The notes under the pieces are model-generated. The model was not told the origin of the DNA. It worked only from the letters and a program-made list of their open reading frames with translations, and searched no databases. A DNA stretch of 64,000 bases from positions 1 through 64,000 of the forward strand of contig JAMLJD010000020.1 of NCBI GenBank assembly GCA_023953775.1, written 5' to 3'. Shown here in pieces: positions 43,817-54,967 of this stretch (its first letter is position 1; every line of letters begins with the position of its first letter). Source of the stretch: Rhizobiaceae bacterium. GTDB taxonomy: Bacteria > Pseudomonadota > Alphaproteobacteria > Rhizobiales > Rhizobiaceae. The position numbers were made by a program, and so were the translations under genes.

Positions 43817-45466
43817 TCAGTTCGCCTGACGCCGCAGGAACGCGGGAATCTCGAGCTGATCGTCGTCCTGCGCCGACGGCTGCTGCGGCACGAGACGGCC
43901 ATGGTCGTCGAGCTGGCCGCGGCGCGGTGCGTAGAGCTGCGGGTCCTGGCTGCCGAGGCGACGGGCCTCCGGCGCCGGCTGCCGCAGCTTCGGCTCGCGC
44001 GGCTGCGCGGGCTCCAGACGGGCCGCCTCTTCCTCGCGGCGCGACAGGCCGTTGGTGAGACGCTTGAGCAGCCCCATGGGACCGCGGTCGTCGTGGTCGG
44101 GCGCAACGGAGGCACGCGATTCCATCTCCGCCTTCACCACCGGCGGAAAGTCCTCCACCCGCGGCATGCGCGGCTCGGGCTGTTCGACATGGGCCGGCTG
44201 CTGCGGAGCGGCAGCACGGAGCGGCGCGACATTTCCCGCCGGCTGCTGGAACAGGCGGCTTTGCGGACGGAACTCCTCTTCGCGCGGCTGCGGCGCACGA
44301 GCGGCGAGCGACGCTGCGTTCTGTTCGGCATCGCGGATCGCTTCGGCAACGGGATCGGCGCGGCGCGGCGCTTCCGCAACCGGCTGCGGCGCCGGCTGTG
44401 GTGCGGGCTGGGCGACCGGGCGGGCCTCGACGGCCTCGGCCGGCTTGGCGATCGGCTTCGGCATCGGGCGCGGATTGACCGGGGCGCCGACTTCCGCCGC
44501 CACCTTGTCGATGCCGGTGGCGACGACCGAGACGCGGATCACGCCTTCCAGTTCCTCGTCGAAGGTGGCGCCCAGGATGATGTTGGCTTCCTGGTCGACT
44601 TCCTCGCGGATGCGGGTCGCCGCCTCGTCGACCTCGAACAGGGTCAGGTCGCGGCCGCCGGTGATCGAGATCAGCAGGCCCCGGGCACCCTTCATCGAGG
44701 TCTCGTCGAGCAGCGGATTGGCGATCGCGGCCTCGGCGGCGGCCATCGCCCTGCCCTCGCCGGAGGCCTCGCCGGTGCCCATCATCGCCTTGCCCATCTC
44801 GCGCATGACGGAGCGGACGTCGGCGAAGTCGAGGTTGATCAGGCCTTCCTTGACCATCAGGTCGGTGATGCAGGCGACGCCGGAATAGAGCACCTGGTCA
44901 GCCATCGCGAAGGCGTCGGCGAAGGTGGTCTTGTCATTGGCGACGCGGAACAGGTTCTGGTTCGGAATGACGATCAGCGTGTCGACGCTTTTCTGCAGCT
45001 CCTCGATGCCGAGATCCGCCGTCTTCATGCGGCGCTGGCCCTCGAAGTGGAACGGCTTGGTGACGACGCCGACGGTCAGGATGCCCTTCTCGCGCGCAGC
45101 GCGGGCCACGACCGGGGCGGCACCGGTCCCGGTGCCGCCGCCCATGCCGGCGGTGACGAAGCACATATGGGTGTTGGACAGGTGGTCGACGATCTCGTCG
45201 ATGCACTCCTCGGCAGCGGCGCGGCCGACCTCAGGCTGCGACCCTGCCCCGAGGCCCTCGGTGACATGCGCGCCGAGCTGGATCAGGCGTTCGGCCTTGG
45301 ACATGGTCAGCGCCTGCGCGTCGGTATTGGCGACGACGAACTCGACGCCCCGCAAGCCGGCGGTGATCATGTTGTTGACGGCATTGCCGCCGCCGCCGCC
45401 CACGCCGAACACGGTGATCCTGGGCTTCAGCTCGGTAATGTCCGGCTTCTGCAGATTGATGGTCAT
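43817..45466 (-). CDS. ftsZ: Cell division protein FtsZ
   Basis: A 549-aa tubulin-like GTPase forming the Z ring. The tubulin signature GGGTGTGA is at residues 109-116, the T1 loop [13 protein letters not shown] at 21-33, and [20 protein letters not shown] and NEDQ-type synergy region [16 protein letters not shown] follow. The GTPase/C-terminal tubulin domains end near 320. A long Pro/Ala/Arg/Glu-rich linker of about 200 residues follows, as in rhizobial FtsZ1, ending in the conserved peptide [12 protein letters not shown] that binds FtsA and other partners. It follows ftsA by 68 bp. Confidence 0.97.
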   Translation of the reverse strand: MTINLQKPDITELKPRITVFGVGGGGGNAVNNMITAGLRGVEFVVANTDAQALTMSKAERLIQLGAHVTEGLGAGSQPEVGRAAAEECIDEIVDHLSNTHMCFVTAGMGGGTGTGAAPVVARAAREKGILTVGVVTKPFHFEGQRRMKTADLGIEELQKSVDTLIVIPNQNLFRVANDKTTFADAFAMADQVLYSGVACITDLMVKEGLINLDFADVRSVMREMGKAMMGTGEASGEGRAMAAAEAAIANPLLDETSMKGARGLLISITGGRDLTLFEVDEAATRIREEVDQEANIILGATFDEELEGVIRVSVVATGIDKVAAEVGAPVNPRPMPKPIAKPAEAVEARPVAQPAPQPAPQPVAEAPRRADPVAEAIRDAEQNAASLAARAPQPREEEFRPQSRLFQQPAGNVAPLRAAAPQQPAHVEQPEPRMPRVEDFPPVVKAEMESRASVAPDHDDRGPMGLLKRLTNGLSRREEEAARLEPAQPREPKLRQPAPEARRLGSQDPQLYAPRRGQLDDHGRLVPQQPSAQDDDQLEIPAFLRRQAN

Positions 45467-45534
45467 GGCCTCGTCCTTTTCGCCTTTCCTGCCGCTTCGC
45501 CGCTGCGGCCGCCTGTGGGGCTATCCCCCTGGAT

Positions 45535-46839
45535 TCAAAAACTTTCCCGGAACCACTGGGTTACTCTGTGGAACGACCCGCCCGTCCCCGTGGCACGTGC
45601 TCCGAAAGCGCCCGCCGAGCGCCGGCTCTCGAAGCCGGCAACCTGCGGATAGATCATCAGTCCGACGGGGGCGGAGAAGGCCGGCCCCTTCGCGGCCTCG
45701 GGCAGCCCGGCAATGCCGAGCGGCCTGCCGATGCGGACATTGCGTCCGAGAATGCGCCGCGCCGCCTCGCCGAGCCCGGTGAGCTGGCTGGCGCCCCCGG
45801 TCAGCACGACGCGCTTGCCGACGACATTGCCGTAGCCGGACTGGTTGAGCTTGTCGCGCACGATCTCGAGCGTCTCCTCGACGCGCGCGCGAATGATCCG
45901 GGTCATCACCGCGCGCGGCACCTGAAGCGGCACCTCCGCGTCGTCCGAACCGATCGGCTGGACCGACACGATGTCGCGCTCGTCGCCGCTCGCCGTCAGC
46001 GCCGAGCCGTGCATGACCTTGAGACGCTCCGCATGTTCCATGCGGGTCGACAGTCCGCGCGCCAGATCCATGGTCACATGGTTGCCGCCCACCGGAATGG
46101 AATCGGCGTGAACGAATTTCCCGTTGGCGAACACCGCCATCGTCGTGGTGCCGCCGCCCATGTCGATGCAGGCCGCGCCCATCTCGGTCTCATCCTCGAT
46201 CAGCGCCGCAAGACCGCTCGCATAGGGGGTAGCGACCATGCGCTCGACCGACAGATGCGCGCGGTTGACGCAAAGCTCGAGATTGCGCAGCGGCGCCGCG
46301 TCTGCCGTCAGCACGTGCATGTCGACGCCGAGAAGCTCGCCGACCATGCCGCGCGGATCGCGCACGCCGCGCTCGGTGTCGAGCGAAAAGCCGACCGGCA
46401 GAGAATGAAGCACCTCGCGTTCGGCACGCAACGCCTGCTTGGCGCCGGCGCCCAGCACGCGCTTGATGTCCGCGTCGTCGACCGCGTGGCCGCCGAGCTC
46501 GATCGAGGCGGAGCTGACCTTGCTGCGGATCCGGCCGGCAGAGACGCTGATCAGCAGCGATTCCACGGTCAGCCCGGACATCCGCTCGGCCGCATCGACC
46601 GCCAGCCTGATCGCCTGCTCGGCGAGCGCCAGGTCGACGATGACGCCGGATTTCACGCCGCGCGACTTCTGGTGGCCGATGCCCATCACCTGGATCTGAT
46701 GGGTACGCCCGCGCAGCACCTCGCTCGGCGCGCAAGGCTTCAGCCGCGCGATGATGCAGCACACCTTGCTCGAACCGATATCCAGAACCGTGATGATGCC
46801 GGACTTGCGCGCACCGCCATTTCCGCCGAGCCAGCTCAT
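45535..46839 (-). CDS. ftsA: Cell division protein FtsA
   Basis: A 434-aa actin-like ATPase tethering FtsZ to the membrane. ATP-binding blocks: ITVLDIGSSKVCCIIARLKP (phosphate 1), GAACIDMGGGTTTMAVFANG (phosphate 2) and RVVLTGGASQLTGLGEAARR (adenosine). The 1C (SHS2-type) domain lies around 95-170. The C-terminus GSFHRVTQWFRESF is an amphipathic membrane-targeting helix. The ATG start at 46839 overlaps the ftsQ stop by 4 nt. Confidence 0.97.
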   Translation of the reverse strand: MSWLGGNGGARKSGIITVLDIGSSKVCCIIARLKPCAPSEVLRGRTHQIQVMGIGHQKSRGVKSGVIVDLALAEQAIRLAVDAAERMSGLTVESLLISVSAGRIRSKVSSASIELGGHAVDDADIKRVLGAGAKQALRAEREVLHSLPVGFSLDTERGVRDPRGMVGELLGVDMHVLTADAAPLRNLELCVNRAHLSVERMVATPYASGLAALIEDETEMGAACIDMGGGTTTMAVFANGKFVHADSIPVGGNHVTMDLARGLSTRMEHAERLKVMHGSALTASGDERDIVSVQPIGSDDAEVPLQVPRAVMTRIIRARVEETLEIVRDKLNQSGYGNVVGKRVVLTGGASQLTGLGEAARRILGRNVRIGRPLGIAGLPEAAKGPAFSAPVGLMIYPQVAGFESRRSAGAFGARATGTGGSFHRVTQWFRESF

Positions 46840-47768
46840 ATCCGCCGCCCCGCCTTGCGCTTGGAATCGAGACGATCCTCGATCATCGAGGCGCGATGGG
46901 TCGCGGCCTCCGGCGTAAGCTTGACCACCAGACGATCCGGCAGGCGAAGGTCGACCACCAGCACGTCGCGCGACAGGATGTCGTAGGCGTCGTCGAGTTC
47001 GGCCACTTCGGCAAGCGCCTCGTCCTCGCGTCCCTCCGGCAGGCGCAGCGTCACGCCGTTTTCAAGCCGGACATCCCAGCGCCTCTCGCCGATGCGCATA
47101 TATCCGACGGCGCGCGAGGCAATGCCGGGAAACTGCGCCATCCGGTCGACAAGCGCGCCGGCTTCGCGCGCCGCGCCCATGCCCACGACCAGCGGCAGCG
47201 CCGCGTGGCGCTGGCTGGTGAACGGCGCGATGATCGATCCGTCCTTTTCGACGACGGTGAGCTGGCTGCCGTGCTGCCAGATCGCGAATGGCTTGCGCTC
47301 GGTGATCTTCACGTCGATCCGGTCGGGATAAACCTTCTGCACCGAAGCGCTTTCAACCCAGGGCAGGCCCGCGATGCGCGCACGCGCCGCCTCGGCATCG
47401 AAGCCGATCAGCGAGGTCCAGCCGTCGAGCCCGATCTGCTGGATGATGTCGATCTCCGACGTCTCCACATTGCCGGAGACGCGGATGTCGCTCATCGCGA
47501 AGCCGCTGCGCGCGGTAAAGGCCTGCACGACGGTCGAGGTGTGGCCGCCGACGATCATGCCGTAGACGCCGGTGATGGCGAAAAACCCCGCGGTCAGCGC
47601 GGTCGCCGCGTAGCGCGGAGCCTCGACCTCGCCCGACAGAAGGTGGCGGAAGGCACGCGCCGGGCGGCGAAGCCAGCGCGGCAGGACGAGCGCTCCGTCC
47701 GGCGCCGCGGCGCGGCTGGACAGGCCCAACCGGGACAAGAGCCCCCTTCGCGCACTCAACGCAGACAC
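46836..47768 (-). CDS. ftsQ: Cell division protein FtsQ
   Basis: A 310-aa bitopic divisome protein. A cytoplasmic basic N-terminus is followed by one membrane helix (about 54-74, [19 protein letters not shown]). The POTRA domain is [20 protein letters not shown] through [20 protein letters not shown], then the FtsQ beta domain ([20 protein letters not shown]). GTG 47768 is preferred because GGAGGA lies six bases upstream; a TTG at 47789 is possible. The start overlaps the end of ddl by 13 nt in another frame, and the end overlaps ftsA. Confidence 0.94.
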   Translation of the reverse strand: MSALSARRGLLSRLGLSSRAAAPDGALVLPRWLRRPARAFRHLLSGEVEAPRYAATALTAGFFAITGVYGMIVGGHTSTVVQAFTARSGFAMSDIRVSGNVETSEIDIIQQIGLDGWTSLIGFDAEAARARIAGLPWVESASVQKVYPDRIDVKITERKPFAIWQHGSQLTVVEKDGSIIAPFTSQRHAALPLVVGMGAAREAGALVDRMAQFPGIASRAVGYMRIGERRWDVRLENGVTLRLPEGREDEALAEVAELDDAYDILSRDVLVVDLRLPDRLVVKLTPEAATHRASMIEDRLDSKRKAGRRI

Positions 47769-48682
47769 GATGCGTCCTCCACCATCCAACTCAGAAACTC
47801 ACCGAATTCATGCCCCGCATGGGCAGCGATCTCCGGCACCAGCGATGTCGGCGTCATCCCAGGCTGGGTGTTGACTTCGAGCCAGATCAGCTCGCCATTC
47901 TCGGAATGGCGGTCGTCGTAACGGAAGTCCGACCGGGACACGCCCCGGCAACCGATCGCTTGGTGCGCCTTAAGGGCCAGTGTCTGTATTTTTTGGTAAA
48001 TATTCGGTGAAATTTTTGCCGGGCATTCGTGTTTTGAGCCGCCGGCGACGTATTTCGAGTCGTAATCGTAGAAGGCATGCCCCTGCGGGATGATCTCGGT
48101 CACGCCGAGCGCGACGTCGCCCATCACGGCGCATGTCAGCTCGCGGCCGTAGACGTAGCGTTCGACCATGACCGTCTCGCCATATCGCCAGTCCTCGGAC
48201 GAGATGATCTGCGGCGGATGCGACTGGTCCTCCTTGACGATGACGACGCCGAAGCTCGACCCCTCATTGATCGGCTTGACCACATAGGGCGGCTTCATCG
48301 GGTGATCGGCGCCGATCTTGAAACGATTGACGACACGGGAGTTGGCGATCGGGATCCCCGCCGCCTTGGCGACCGTCTTGGCCAGTTCCTTGTGCATGGC
48401 GAGCGCCGAAGCCAGCACCCCAGAATGGGTGTAGGGGATCGAGAGATATTCCAGGATGCCCTGTATGGTGCCATCCTCTCCGAACGGGCCGTGCAACGCG
48501 TTGAAGGCGACGTCGGGCCTGAGGTCGGCAAGCACCCTGGCAATGTCGCGATCAACGTCGACGCGCGTGACGCGGTAGCCGGCCTCTTCGAGCGCATCCG
48601 CACAGGGCGCGCCCGACGCCAGCGACACCGGTCGCTCCGACGAGAATCCGCCCATGAGAACGGCTACGTGCTTTCTTGCCAT
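47756..48682 (-). CDS. ddl: D-alanine--D-alanine ligase
   Basis: A 308-aa ATP-grasp enzyme making the D-Ala-D-Ala dipeptide for MurF. The N-terminus [20 protein letters not shown], then [20 protein letters not shown] and [20 protein letters not shown] are the classic DdlB order; ATP-grasp residues are in [20 protein letters not shown] and the Mg ligands in [22 protein letters not shown] 48682 is supported by GAGGGG ten bases upstream; ATG 48691 would stand too close to it. It is separated from murB by a 238-bp space with many GANTC sites, so it probably starts a new transcript. Confidence 0.96.
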   Translation of the reverse strand: MARKHVAVLMGGFSSERPVSLASGAPCADALEEAGYRVTRVDVDRDIARVLADLRPDVAFNALHGPFGEDGTIQGILEYLSIPYTHSGVLASALAMHKELAKTVAKAAGIPIANSRVVNRFKIGADHPMKPPYVVKPINEGSSFGVVIVKEDQSHPPQIISSEDWRYGETVMVERYVYGRELTCAVMGDVALGVTEIIPQGHAFYDYDSKYVAGGSKHECPAKISPNIYQKIQTLALKAHQAIGCRGVSRSDFRYDDRHSENGELIWLEVNTQPGMTPTSLVPEIAAHAGHEFGEFLSWMVEDASCLR

Positions 48683-48920
48683 GCCCGGCATTCCCCTCTC
48701 CGTCGGGCCGCAGTGACGTTCGCCGATTCAGAGTCCGAGTCCCATCGCGTGGCGACCGCCAGACGCAACGCGGGAAACGCGGTCTCGACTCAAATCAGGA
48801 AACGAATCTGACCCAAAGAATCAGAGGTTTGATTCCGTGGCAAGGCCCGGAGATTCCTTGCGATTCACTTTTTTCCGCTTTTCGCGAATTGTGACCGGAT
48901 CGGCACGCAAAGACGTCCGC
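48683..48920 (-). promoter_or_regulatory. Putative cell-cycle promoter region of ddl-ftsQAZ, dense in GANTC sites
   Basis: The only long gap inside the murein part of the cluster. Nine GANTC sequences, the CcrM methyltransferase target, start at 48725, 48731, 48737, 48787, 48804, 48818, 48831, 48852 and 48862. By base composition fewer than one is expected in 142 bp. Two are arranged as GAATCA-N6-TGATTC-like arms (48818-48835 region). GcrA-CcrM control of such promoters is known in Caulobacter; its action here is inferred. Confidence 0.6.
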
Positions 48921-49886
48921 TCAGAGCATCTGGCCGAGGAATTCGTCGATCTCGCGACCCGGCTTGAACTCACCGATGCGCTTGATCTCCCAGTGCAGCT
49001 TTATGCCTGACGTCTCAAGCACGCGTGCGCGCACCGTCTCGCCGAGATATTCGAGATCGAAGCCGGTCGCGCTTCCGGTGTTGATCATGAAGTTGCAGTG
49101 CATCGGCGACATCTGCGCGCCGCCGATCATCAGTCCGCGGCAGCCCGCCTTGTCGATTTCCTTCCAGGCCGACGTGCCCTCGGGGTTCTTGAAGGTGGAA
49201 CCGCCGGTCTTCTCGCGGATCGGCTGCACGGTCTCGCGATGATGCTGGACCTCGTCCATGGCAGCCCGGATCGCCGCCGGGTCCTCGCGGTAGCCTTCCA
49301 TGACGGCCGATGTGAAGATCAGTTCACCCGCGGCCGACGAATGGCGATAGGCATAGCCCATGTCGGCGTTCGACAGGACGTGAAGCTCGCCCTGGCGGTC
49401 GATCGCACGCACTTCGACGACGCGCTCGCGCGTCTCGACGCCGTTGGCGCCGGCATTCATGCGCAGCGCGCCGCCGATGCCACCCGGAATGCCGTGGTAG
49501 AAGTGGAAGCCGCCGATGCCGCCCTCGAGCGCGGCCGCCGCCACACGCTTGTCCGGCGTCGCCGCCCCGACGCGCAGCCGCGTGTCGCCGATGCGCTCGG
49601 CCTCGCCGAACCCCTTGGCCGAAAGCCGCACCACGAAGCCACGGATACCGCCCTCGCGCACCAGAAGGTTCGAGCCGATGCCGACCGGCATTACCGGGAC
49701 GTCGGCGGGCACCACCTTCAGGAAGGCGGCGAGATCATCCTCGTCCGCTGGCTGGAACAGCGCGTCGGCCACCCCGCCTGCGCGGAACCAGGTGATCTTG
49801 TCCATCGCGGCATCCGGGGTCAGCCGGCCGCGGATCGAGGCGAGCGGCTCTCTAAGCCGCTCCAGCAGGTCGCCGCCCTTGCTCAT
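48921..49886 (-). CDS. murB: UDP-N-acetylenolpyruvoylglucosamine reductase
   Basis: A 321-aa FAD enzyme reducing enolpyruvyl-UDP-GlcNAc to UDP-MurNAc. FAD-binding blocks: [40 protein letters not shown] and [19 protein letters not shown]. The catalytic Ser is in [14 protein letters not shown] and the substrate part is [20 protein letters not shown], of the type IIa (Tyr-loop-lacking) form. The ATG at 49886 overlaps the murC stop by 4 nt. It ends the mraZ-murB run. Confidence 0.96.
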   Translation of the reverse strand: MSKGGDLLERLREPLASIRGRLTPDAAMDKITWFRAGGVADALFQPADEDDLAAFLKVVPADVPVMPVGIGSNLLVREGGIRGFVVRLSAKGFGEAERIGDTRLRVGAATPDKRVAAAALEGGIGGFHFYHGIPGGIGGALRMNAGANGVETRERVVEVRAIDRQGELHVLSNADMGYAYRHSSAAGELIFTSAVMEGYREDPAAIRAAMDEVQHHRETVQPIREKTGGSTFKNPEGTSAWKEIDKAGCRGLMIGGAQMSPMHCNFMINTGSATGFDLEYLGETVRARVLETSGIKLHWEIKRIGEFKPGREIDEFLGQML

Positions 49887-51295
49887 TCGGCAGCCGCCTT
49901 GCCAGCGAGTTCGTCCGGCAGCGCATAGGCCCATTGCGTGATGTTGCCGGCGCCGAGAAACACGACGAAGTCACCCGGCCTGGCGATCTCGCGCACCAGC
50001 GGCGCAATCTCGTTCGGCCCTTCGATGGTGCGGGCGTCGCGGTGGCCGCCAGCCTTCATCCGCGACACCAGCACATCCGAGGAAACGCCGTCGATCGGAT
50101 CCTCGCCGGCGGCGTAGACCGGCGCCATCAACACCGTATCCGCATCGTTGAAGCAGGCCGAGAAGTCGCCCATCAGATCGCGCAGGCGCGTGTAGCGGTG
50201 CGGCTGGGCGATCGCGATGACCCTTCCCTTGCAGGAATCGCGCGCCGCGCTCAGCACGGCACGGATCTCGACCGGGTGATGGCCGTAATCATCGTAAATG
50301 TGGACGCCGTTCCAGCTTCCGGTCTGCGTGAACCGTCGCTTGACCCCGCCGAAGGACGACAGGCCCTTGCGGATGTCGTCCGGCGTCATGCCCAGCTCGT
50401 GCGCGACGACGATCGCGGCGACCGCGTTGGAGACGTTGTGCCGGCCGGCCATCGGCAGGCGCAGGCCGTCGATCCGTGTTTTCGTCGGCGACTTGCGGTC
50501 ATGGATCACGACGTCGAAGACCGAGATCGTCCCCTCCATGTGATGGCGCTCGAAGCGCACGTCGGCCTGCGGGTTCTCACCATAGGTGACGACACGCCTG
50601 TCCTCGATGCGGCCGACCAGCGCCTGCACCTCGGGATGATCGATGCACATCACGCCGAAACCGTAGAACGGAACGTTCTCGACGAAACTCGCGAAAGCCT
50701 CGCGGACCTTGTCGAAGGAGCCGTAATGGTCGAGATGCTCCGGATCGATATTGGTGACGACGGCGATGTCAGCCGGCAGCTTGAGGAAGGTGCCGTCGCT
50801 CTCGTCGGCTTCCACCACCATCCACTCGCCCTCGCCCATGCGCGCATTGGTGCCGTAGGCGTTGATGATGCCGCCATTGATGACGGTCGGATCGAGCCCG
50901 CCGGCCTCGAGCAGCGTCGCCACCATCGACGTCGTCGTGGTCTTGCCATGGGTTCCGCCGATCGCGATTGCCTGGCGAAAGCGCATCAGCTCGGCCAGCA
51001 TCTCGGCACGCCGCACGATCGGCAGGTGCCGTTCCCGCGCCGCGGCAAGCTCGGGGTTCGATTTGCGGATCGCGGTCGACACCACGACGACTTCCGCATC
51101 GCCGAGATTTTCGGCCTTGTGGCCGACGAAGACCTGGATGCCTTTCTCGCGCAGCCGCTGCACATTGGCGCTCTCGGCCTGGTCGGAGCCCTGGACCTTG
51201 TAGCCGAGATTGTGCAGGACCTCGGCGATACCGCTCATGCCGATGCCGCCAATGCCGATGAAATGAACAAGGCCGATGGTCTGCGGCATCTTCAT
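49883..51295 (-). CDS. murC: UDP-N-acetylmuramate--L-alanine ligase
   Basis: A 470-aa Mur ligase adding L-Ala to UDP-MurNAc. The N-terminal Rossmann domain is [20 protein letters not shown]; the P-loop is [16 protein letters not shown]; the catalytic block [20 protein letters not shown] and [16 protein letters not shown] follow, then the C-terminal [20 protein letters not shown]. The ATG at 51295 ([12 protein letters not shown]) overlaps the murG stop by 4 nt; the longer open frame above it is not coding. Confidence 0.97.
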   Translation of the reverse strand: MKMPQTIGLVHFIGIGGIGMSGIAEVLHNLGYKVQGSDQAESANVQRLREKGIQVFVGHKAENLGDAEVVVVSTAIRKSNPELAAARERHLPIVRRAEMLAELMRFRQAIAIGGTHGKTTTTSMVATLLEAGGLDPTVINGGIINAYGTNARMGEGEWMVVEADESDGTFLKLPADIAVVTNIDPEHLDHYGSFDKVREAFASFVENVPFYGFGVMCIDHPEVQALVGRIEDRRVVTYGENPQADVRFERHHMEGTISVFDVVIHDRKSPTKTRIDGLRLPMAGRHNVSNAVAAIVVAHELGMTPDDIRKGLSSFGGVKRRFTQTGSWNGVHIYDDYGHHPVEIRAVLSAARDSCKGRVIAIAQPHRYTRLRDLMGDFSACFNDADTVLMAPVYAAGEDPIDGVSSDVLVSRMKAGGHRDARTIEGPNEIAPLVREIARPGDFVVFLGAGNITQWAYALPDELAGKAAAE

Positions 51296-52413
51296 GGCCG
51301 CGCTCCCTTCCTGAAGTCGTCTGCTGATCGACCCGAGGCAATAACCTCTGTCAGATCGGCAAGCAACATGGCCGCATCCGGCTTTCCCGCTGCCCTGGCC
51401 GCCTTCGCCATCGCGCCGAGCCGACCGGGGTCGCTCATCAATGCGGCCAGCAGTTCGGCGATCTTGTGCCGCGTCATCGTCGATTGCGGATGAACCTCGG
51501 CCCCGCCGGCGGCTGCCAGCGCCGCCGCGTTCGCGGCCTGGTCGTGATCGAGCGCATAGGGATATGGCACCAGCAATGCCGGCCGGCCGATCGCGGCAAT
51601 CTCCGACACGGTCGAGGCGCCCGAGCGCGAGATCACCAGATGGGCTTTCGCCATGCGCTGCGCCAGATCGGTGAAGAACGGAGCGATTTCGGCATCGACG
51701 CCCGCCGCCTCGTATCCGTCCCTGGCGATCGCCTCGTCTTCCGCGCGGGCCTGCTGGACGATATCGAGCCGCGACCGGAGCGCGTCGGGCAGTGCCGCGA
51801 CCGCGGCCGGCATGGCTTCGGAGAAGAACTGCGCGCCCTGGCTGCCGCCGAACACCAGAAGCTGGAACCGGCCGTTTCGCGCCGGCGGCTCGTAGGCCAC
51901 AGCGGCCGCGTCGATCACCGCCGGGCGCAGCGGGTTGCCGGTGGTGACCGTCTTTGCGCCGAACGGCCCGCTCTCGTCCAGAAACCCGCCCGCGATCGCC
52001 GTCACGCGCGACGCGAGCGCCTTGTTGGCGCGGCCCATCACGGCGTTCTGCTCGTGGATGATCGTCGGGATCCCGCGGCGCGTCGCGGCGAACAGGGGCG
52101 GCAGCGTCGGATAGCCGCCGAAGCCGACGACAACGGACGGCTTCAGCCGTGCCAGCAGCGTCGAGGATTGCCGGAAGCCGCGCCACAGCGCTGCGAAGGT
52201 GCGGGCGAGCGCTATCGGGTTGCGTGATCCTATCGTCGCCGAGGCGATCTGGTGAACCTCGCCCGGGAAACCCGAGGCGTAGCGCGCAGCGCGGTCGTCG
52301 GTCGCAAGATGGACCGTCCAGCCGCGCGCGATCAGGGCGTGGGCGAGCGCTTCGGCCGGAAACAGGTGGCCACCGGTGCCGCCGGCGGCAAGCAGGATCG
52401 ACTTGCCGGCCAT
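51292..52413 (-). CDS. murG: Undecaprenyldiphospho-muramoylpentapeptide N-acetylglucosaminyltransferase
   Basis: A 373-aa peripheral-membrane glycosyltransferase (GT28) converting lipid I to lipid II. The glycine-rich loop [20 protein letters not shown] opens the protein; [20 protein letters not shown] and [20 protein letters not shown] are conserved; the donor-binding block is [18 protein letters not shown] and later [20 protein letters not shown]. It starts on the base after the ftsW stop and overlaps murC. Confidence 0.97.
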   Translation of the reverse strand: MAGKSILLAAGGTGGHLFPAEALAHALIARGWTVHLATDDRAARYASGFPGEVHQIASATIGSRNPIALARTFAALWRGFRQSSTLLARLKPSVVVGFGGYPTLPPLFAATRRGIPTIIHEQNAVMGRANKALASRVTAIAGGFLDESGPFGAKTVTTGNPLRPAVIDAAAVAYEPPARNGRFQLLVFGGSQGAQFFSEAMPAAVAALPDALRSRLDIVQQARAEDEAIARDGYEAAGVDAEIAPFFTDLAQRMAKAHLVISRSGASTVSEIAAIGRPALLVPYPYALDHDQAANAAALAAAGGAEVHPQSTMTRHKIAELLAALMSDPGRLGAMAKAARAAGKPDAAMLLADLTEVIASGRSADDFRKGARP

Positions 52414-53565
52414 CTATTCCGCGGGCACCGTCTGCGAGCTGGAGCTGTAGCCGGTCTTGAGCCGCTTCTCGGGCTTGCTGCGGCTGAGCGCCAGCACGAA
52501 GCCCATCGACAGCGCGGTGGCGATCAGCGACGACCCGCCATAGGAGATGAACGGCAGCGTCATCCCCTTCGCCGGCAGTAGCTGCAGGTTGACGCCGATA
52601 TTGATGATCGACTGGAAGCCGAACAGGATGACCAGCCCGCCGATCGCGTAGCGGGTGAAATCGTCACGCTCCCTGAGCGCGATGCTCAGGCCGCGCAGCA
52701 CCACGAAGGCGAAGATCGCCAGGATCACGAAGCACAGCACGATGCCGAATTCCTCGCCGGCGACCGCGAAGACGAAGTCGGTGTGGCTGTCCGGCAGCAC
52801 GCGCTTCACCGTCCCCTCGCCGGGACCCTGACCGAACCAGCCGCCTCTCAGAAGCGCCTCGCGCCCCATGTCGACCTGGAACGTATCGCCTTCGCCGCTG
52901 ATGAAGCGGTCGATGCGCTCGGCGACATGGGGAAACACCGTGTAGGCCATGAGCGCCAGGCCGGCGGCGGCAGCCGCGAGAAGGCCGATCCACATCCACG
53001 GCAGGCCGGCCATGAAGAACATCGCGCCCCAGGTGCCGATGACGAGCATGGTCTGCCCGACGTCTGGCTGCGCGACCAGAAGGGCGACCACCAGCCCGAG
53101 CAGGATCATCGCGAACAGATTGCCCGGAATCTCCGGCTGGCGCGCGTTCTGCGAGAACAGCCAGGCGCAGATCACGACGAAGGCTGGCTTGAGATATTCC
53201 GAAGGCTGCACAGAAACGCCGAGGATGTGCAGCCAGCGGCGCGAGCCCTTCACCTCCATGCCGATGTAGAGAACCGCCACCATGAGCACCAGCGCGCCGA
53301 CCAGCGTCACCAGCGCCAGCCGCCTCACCTGCCTGTCGTCGAGGAAGGACACGCCGAGCATCACGCCGAGCGCGGGGATCATGAAGACGATCTGCCGGGT
53401 GACGAAATGGAAGCTGTCGAGGCCGATGCGCTCGGCAACCGCCGGGCTTGCCGCGAAGGACAGCAATATGCCGAGCCCCATGAGGCCGAGGAAGGCGGCG
53501 AGGAACCAGCGGTCGATCGTCCACCACCAGTTTGCGATCATGCCACGGTCGGTACGGCTGGCCAT
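52414..53565 (-). CDS. ftsW: Septal peptidoglycan polymerase FtsW (SEDS family)
   Basis: A 383-aa inner-membrane protein with about ten helices, the SEDS glycosyltransferase working with FtsI. Signature parts: [20 protein letters not shown] (with the key Arg/Trp pair), [39 protein letters not shown]-like segment, [20 protein letters not shown] and [20 protein letters not shown]. It shares one base with the murD stop (TGATG) and abuts murG. Confidence 0.97.
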   Translation of the reverse strand: MASRTDRGMIANWWWTIDRWFLAAFLGLMGLGILLSFAASPAVAERIGLDSFHFVTRQIVFMIPALGVMLGVSFLDDRQVRRLALVTLVGALVLMVAVLYIGMEVKGSRRWLHILGVSVQPSEYLKPAFVVICAWLFSQNARQPEIPGNLFAMILLGLVVALLVAQPDVGQTMLVIGTWGAMFFMAGLPWMWIGLLAAAAAGLALMAYTVFPHVAERIDRFISGEGDTFQVDMGREALLRGGWFGQGPGEGTVKRVLPDSHTDFVFAVAGEEFGIVLCFVILAIFAFVVLRGLSIALRERDDFTRYAIGGLVILFGFQSIINIGVNLQLLPAKGMTLPFISYGGSSLIATALSMGFVLALSRSKPEKRLKTGYSSSSQTVPAE

Positions 53566-54965
53566 CAGCGCTTTCCTCCGATCAATTCGACATCGCCGAG
53601 CTCGGACACGATTGTCCGGAAGGCGTCGCCGCGCACTTCGAAATTCCTGAACTGGTCGAAGCTCGCGCAGGCTGGAGATAACAGCACCACGCTTTCGTGG
53701 GCCTTGTCGCGCCGCGCATCGCGCGCGGCATGCGCCACGGCCGCCGGCAGCGTGTCCGAGATTTCATAGGGCACGTCATCGCCCAACGTGGCGGCGAACA
53801 GCGGCGCCGCCTCGCCGATGAGGTAGGCGCGCGCGATCCGCGGGAACAGCTCGCGCAGCGGCTCGATCCCGCCCTTCTTGGGCAGTCCGCCGGCGATCCA
53901 GTAGATGTTCTCGAAGCTCGACAGCGCCGGCGCGGCGGCCTCCGCGTTGGTCGCCTTGGAATCGTTGACGAACAGGACGGCGCCGCTGCGACCGACCTGC
54001 TCCATGCGGTGCGCCAGGCCGGGAAAGCCGGCGAACCCCGCCTGAACCTCGTCCGGCGTCAGCCCGGTTTCCAGGCATGCCGCAAGCGCGGCAAGCGCGT
54101 TCTGCGCGTTGTGCCGGCCGCGCAGCGATCCGATGCCGGCGACGTCGGCCAGAGCCTCGGTCCTGCCGCCGCGGGCGCGCATCAGCAGCGTCCCCTCGGC
54201 GTGATAGCCGTCCGAAAGCTCCGTCTCGGCGGAAATGCGCACCACCGTCTTTCCGGCGGCCTCGTGCCTGTCCGCGATCGCCCGGCACCACGGATCGTCG
54301 ACGCCGACGATGGCGATATCGCTGCCGCGCACCAGCCGCTCCTTGACCTCGGCGTAGTGCTCCATGGTGCGGTGGCGGTCGAGGTGATCCGGCGTGAGGT
54401 TGAGCAGGATACCGACGCTCGGATGGATCGAGGGTGCAAGGTCGATCTGGTAGGAGGAGCACTCGACGACATAGTGCCGCAACGGCTCCGGCGAATCGAG
54501 CGTCAGCACGGCGCGGCCGATATTGCCGCCCATCTGCGTGTCGCGTCCGGCCGCCGCCAGCACATGCGACAGAAGCGCGGTGGTCGTCGACTTGCCGTTG
54601 GTGCCGGTGATGGCGATGAACGGCGCGGCAGGAGCGCGCGCCGCACGCTCGCGCCCGAAAAGCTCGACATCGCCGATGATTTCGACGCCGGCCTTGTGCG
54701 CGAGGTCGACAGTCCAGTGCGGCTTCGGATCGGTCAGCGGAACGCCCGGCGACAGCACGAAGCTGGAAAAGCCGGACCAGTCGGCATCGCGCAGGTCACC
54801 GACCGCTACGCTTTCGCGCATTGCGGCCTCGACGCTGTCGGGATTGTCGTCCCACGCCACCACGGTCGCGCCGCCTGCCACGAGCGCGCGGGCCGTGGCG
54901 ATGCCCGAGCCGCCGAGCCCGAACAGCGCGACCTTGCGGCCTCTGGCTGTGGCGACCGGGATCAT
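53565..54965 (-). CDS. murD: UDP-N-acetylmuramoylalanine--D-glutamate ligase
   Basis: A 466-aa Mur ligase adding D-Glu. The N-terminal domain has [20 protein letters not shown]; the P-loop is [20 protein letters not shown]; catalytic and ribose regions include [20 protein letters not shown] and [20 protein letters not shown]; the C-terminal block is [20 protein letters not shown]. The ATG at 54965 follows the mraY stop by 2 bp. Confidence 0.97.
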   Translation of the reverse strand: MIPVATARGRKVALFGLGGSGIATARALVAGGATVVAWDDNPDSVEAAMRESVAVGDLRDADWSGFSSFVLSPGVPLTDPKPHWTVDLAHKAGVEIIGDVELFGRERAARAPAAPFIAITGTNGKSTTTALLSHVLAAAGRDTQMGGNIGRAVLTLDSPEPLRHYVVECSSYQIDLAPSIHPSVGILLNLTPDHLDRHRTMEHYAEVKERLVRGSDIAIVGVDDPWCRAIADRHEAAGKTVVRISAETELSDGYHAEGTLLMRARGGRTEALADVAGIGSLRGRHNAQNALAALAACLETGLTPDEVQAGFAGFPGLAHRMEQVGRSGAVLFVNDSKATNAEAAAPALSSFENIYWIAGGLPKKGGIEPLRELFPRIARAYLIGEAAPLFAATLGDDVPYEISDTLPAAVAHAARDARRDKAHESVVLLSPACASFDQFRNFEVRGDAFRTIVSELGDVELIGGKR

Positions 54966-54967
54966 GG

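Noticed and set aside
51296-52186. Apparent N-terminal extension of murC
   Set aside because: It is an out-of-frame reading of murG; murC starts normally at 51295 with the 4-nt overlap.
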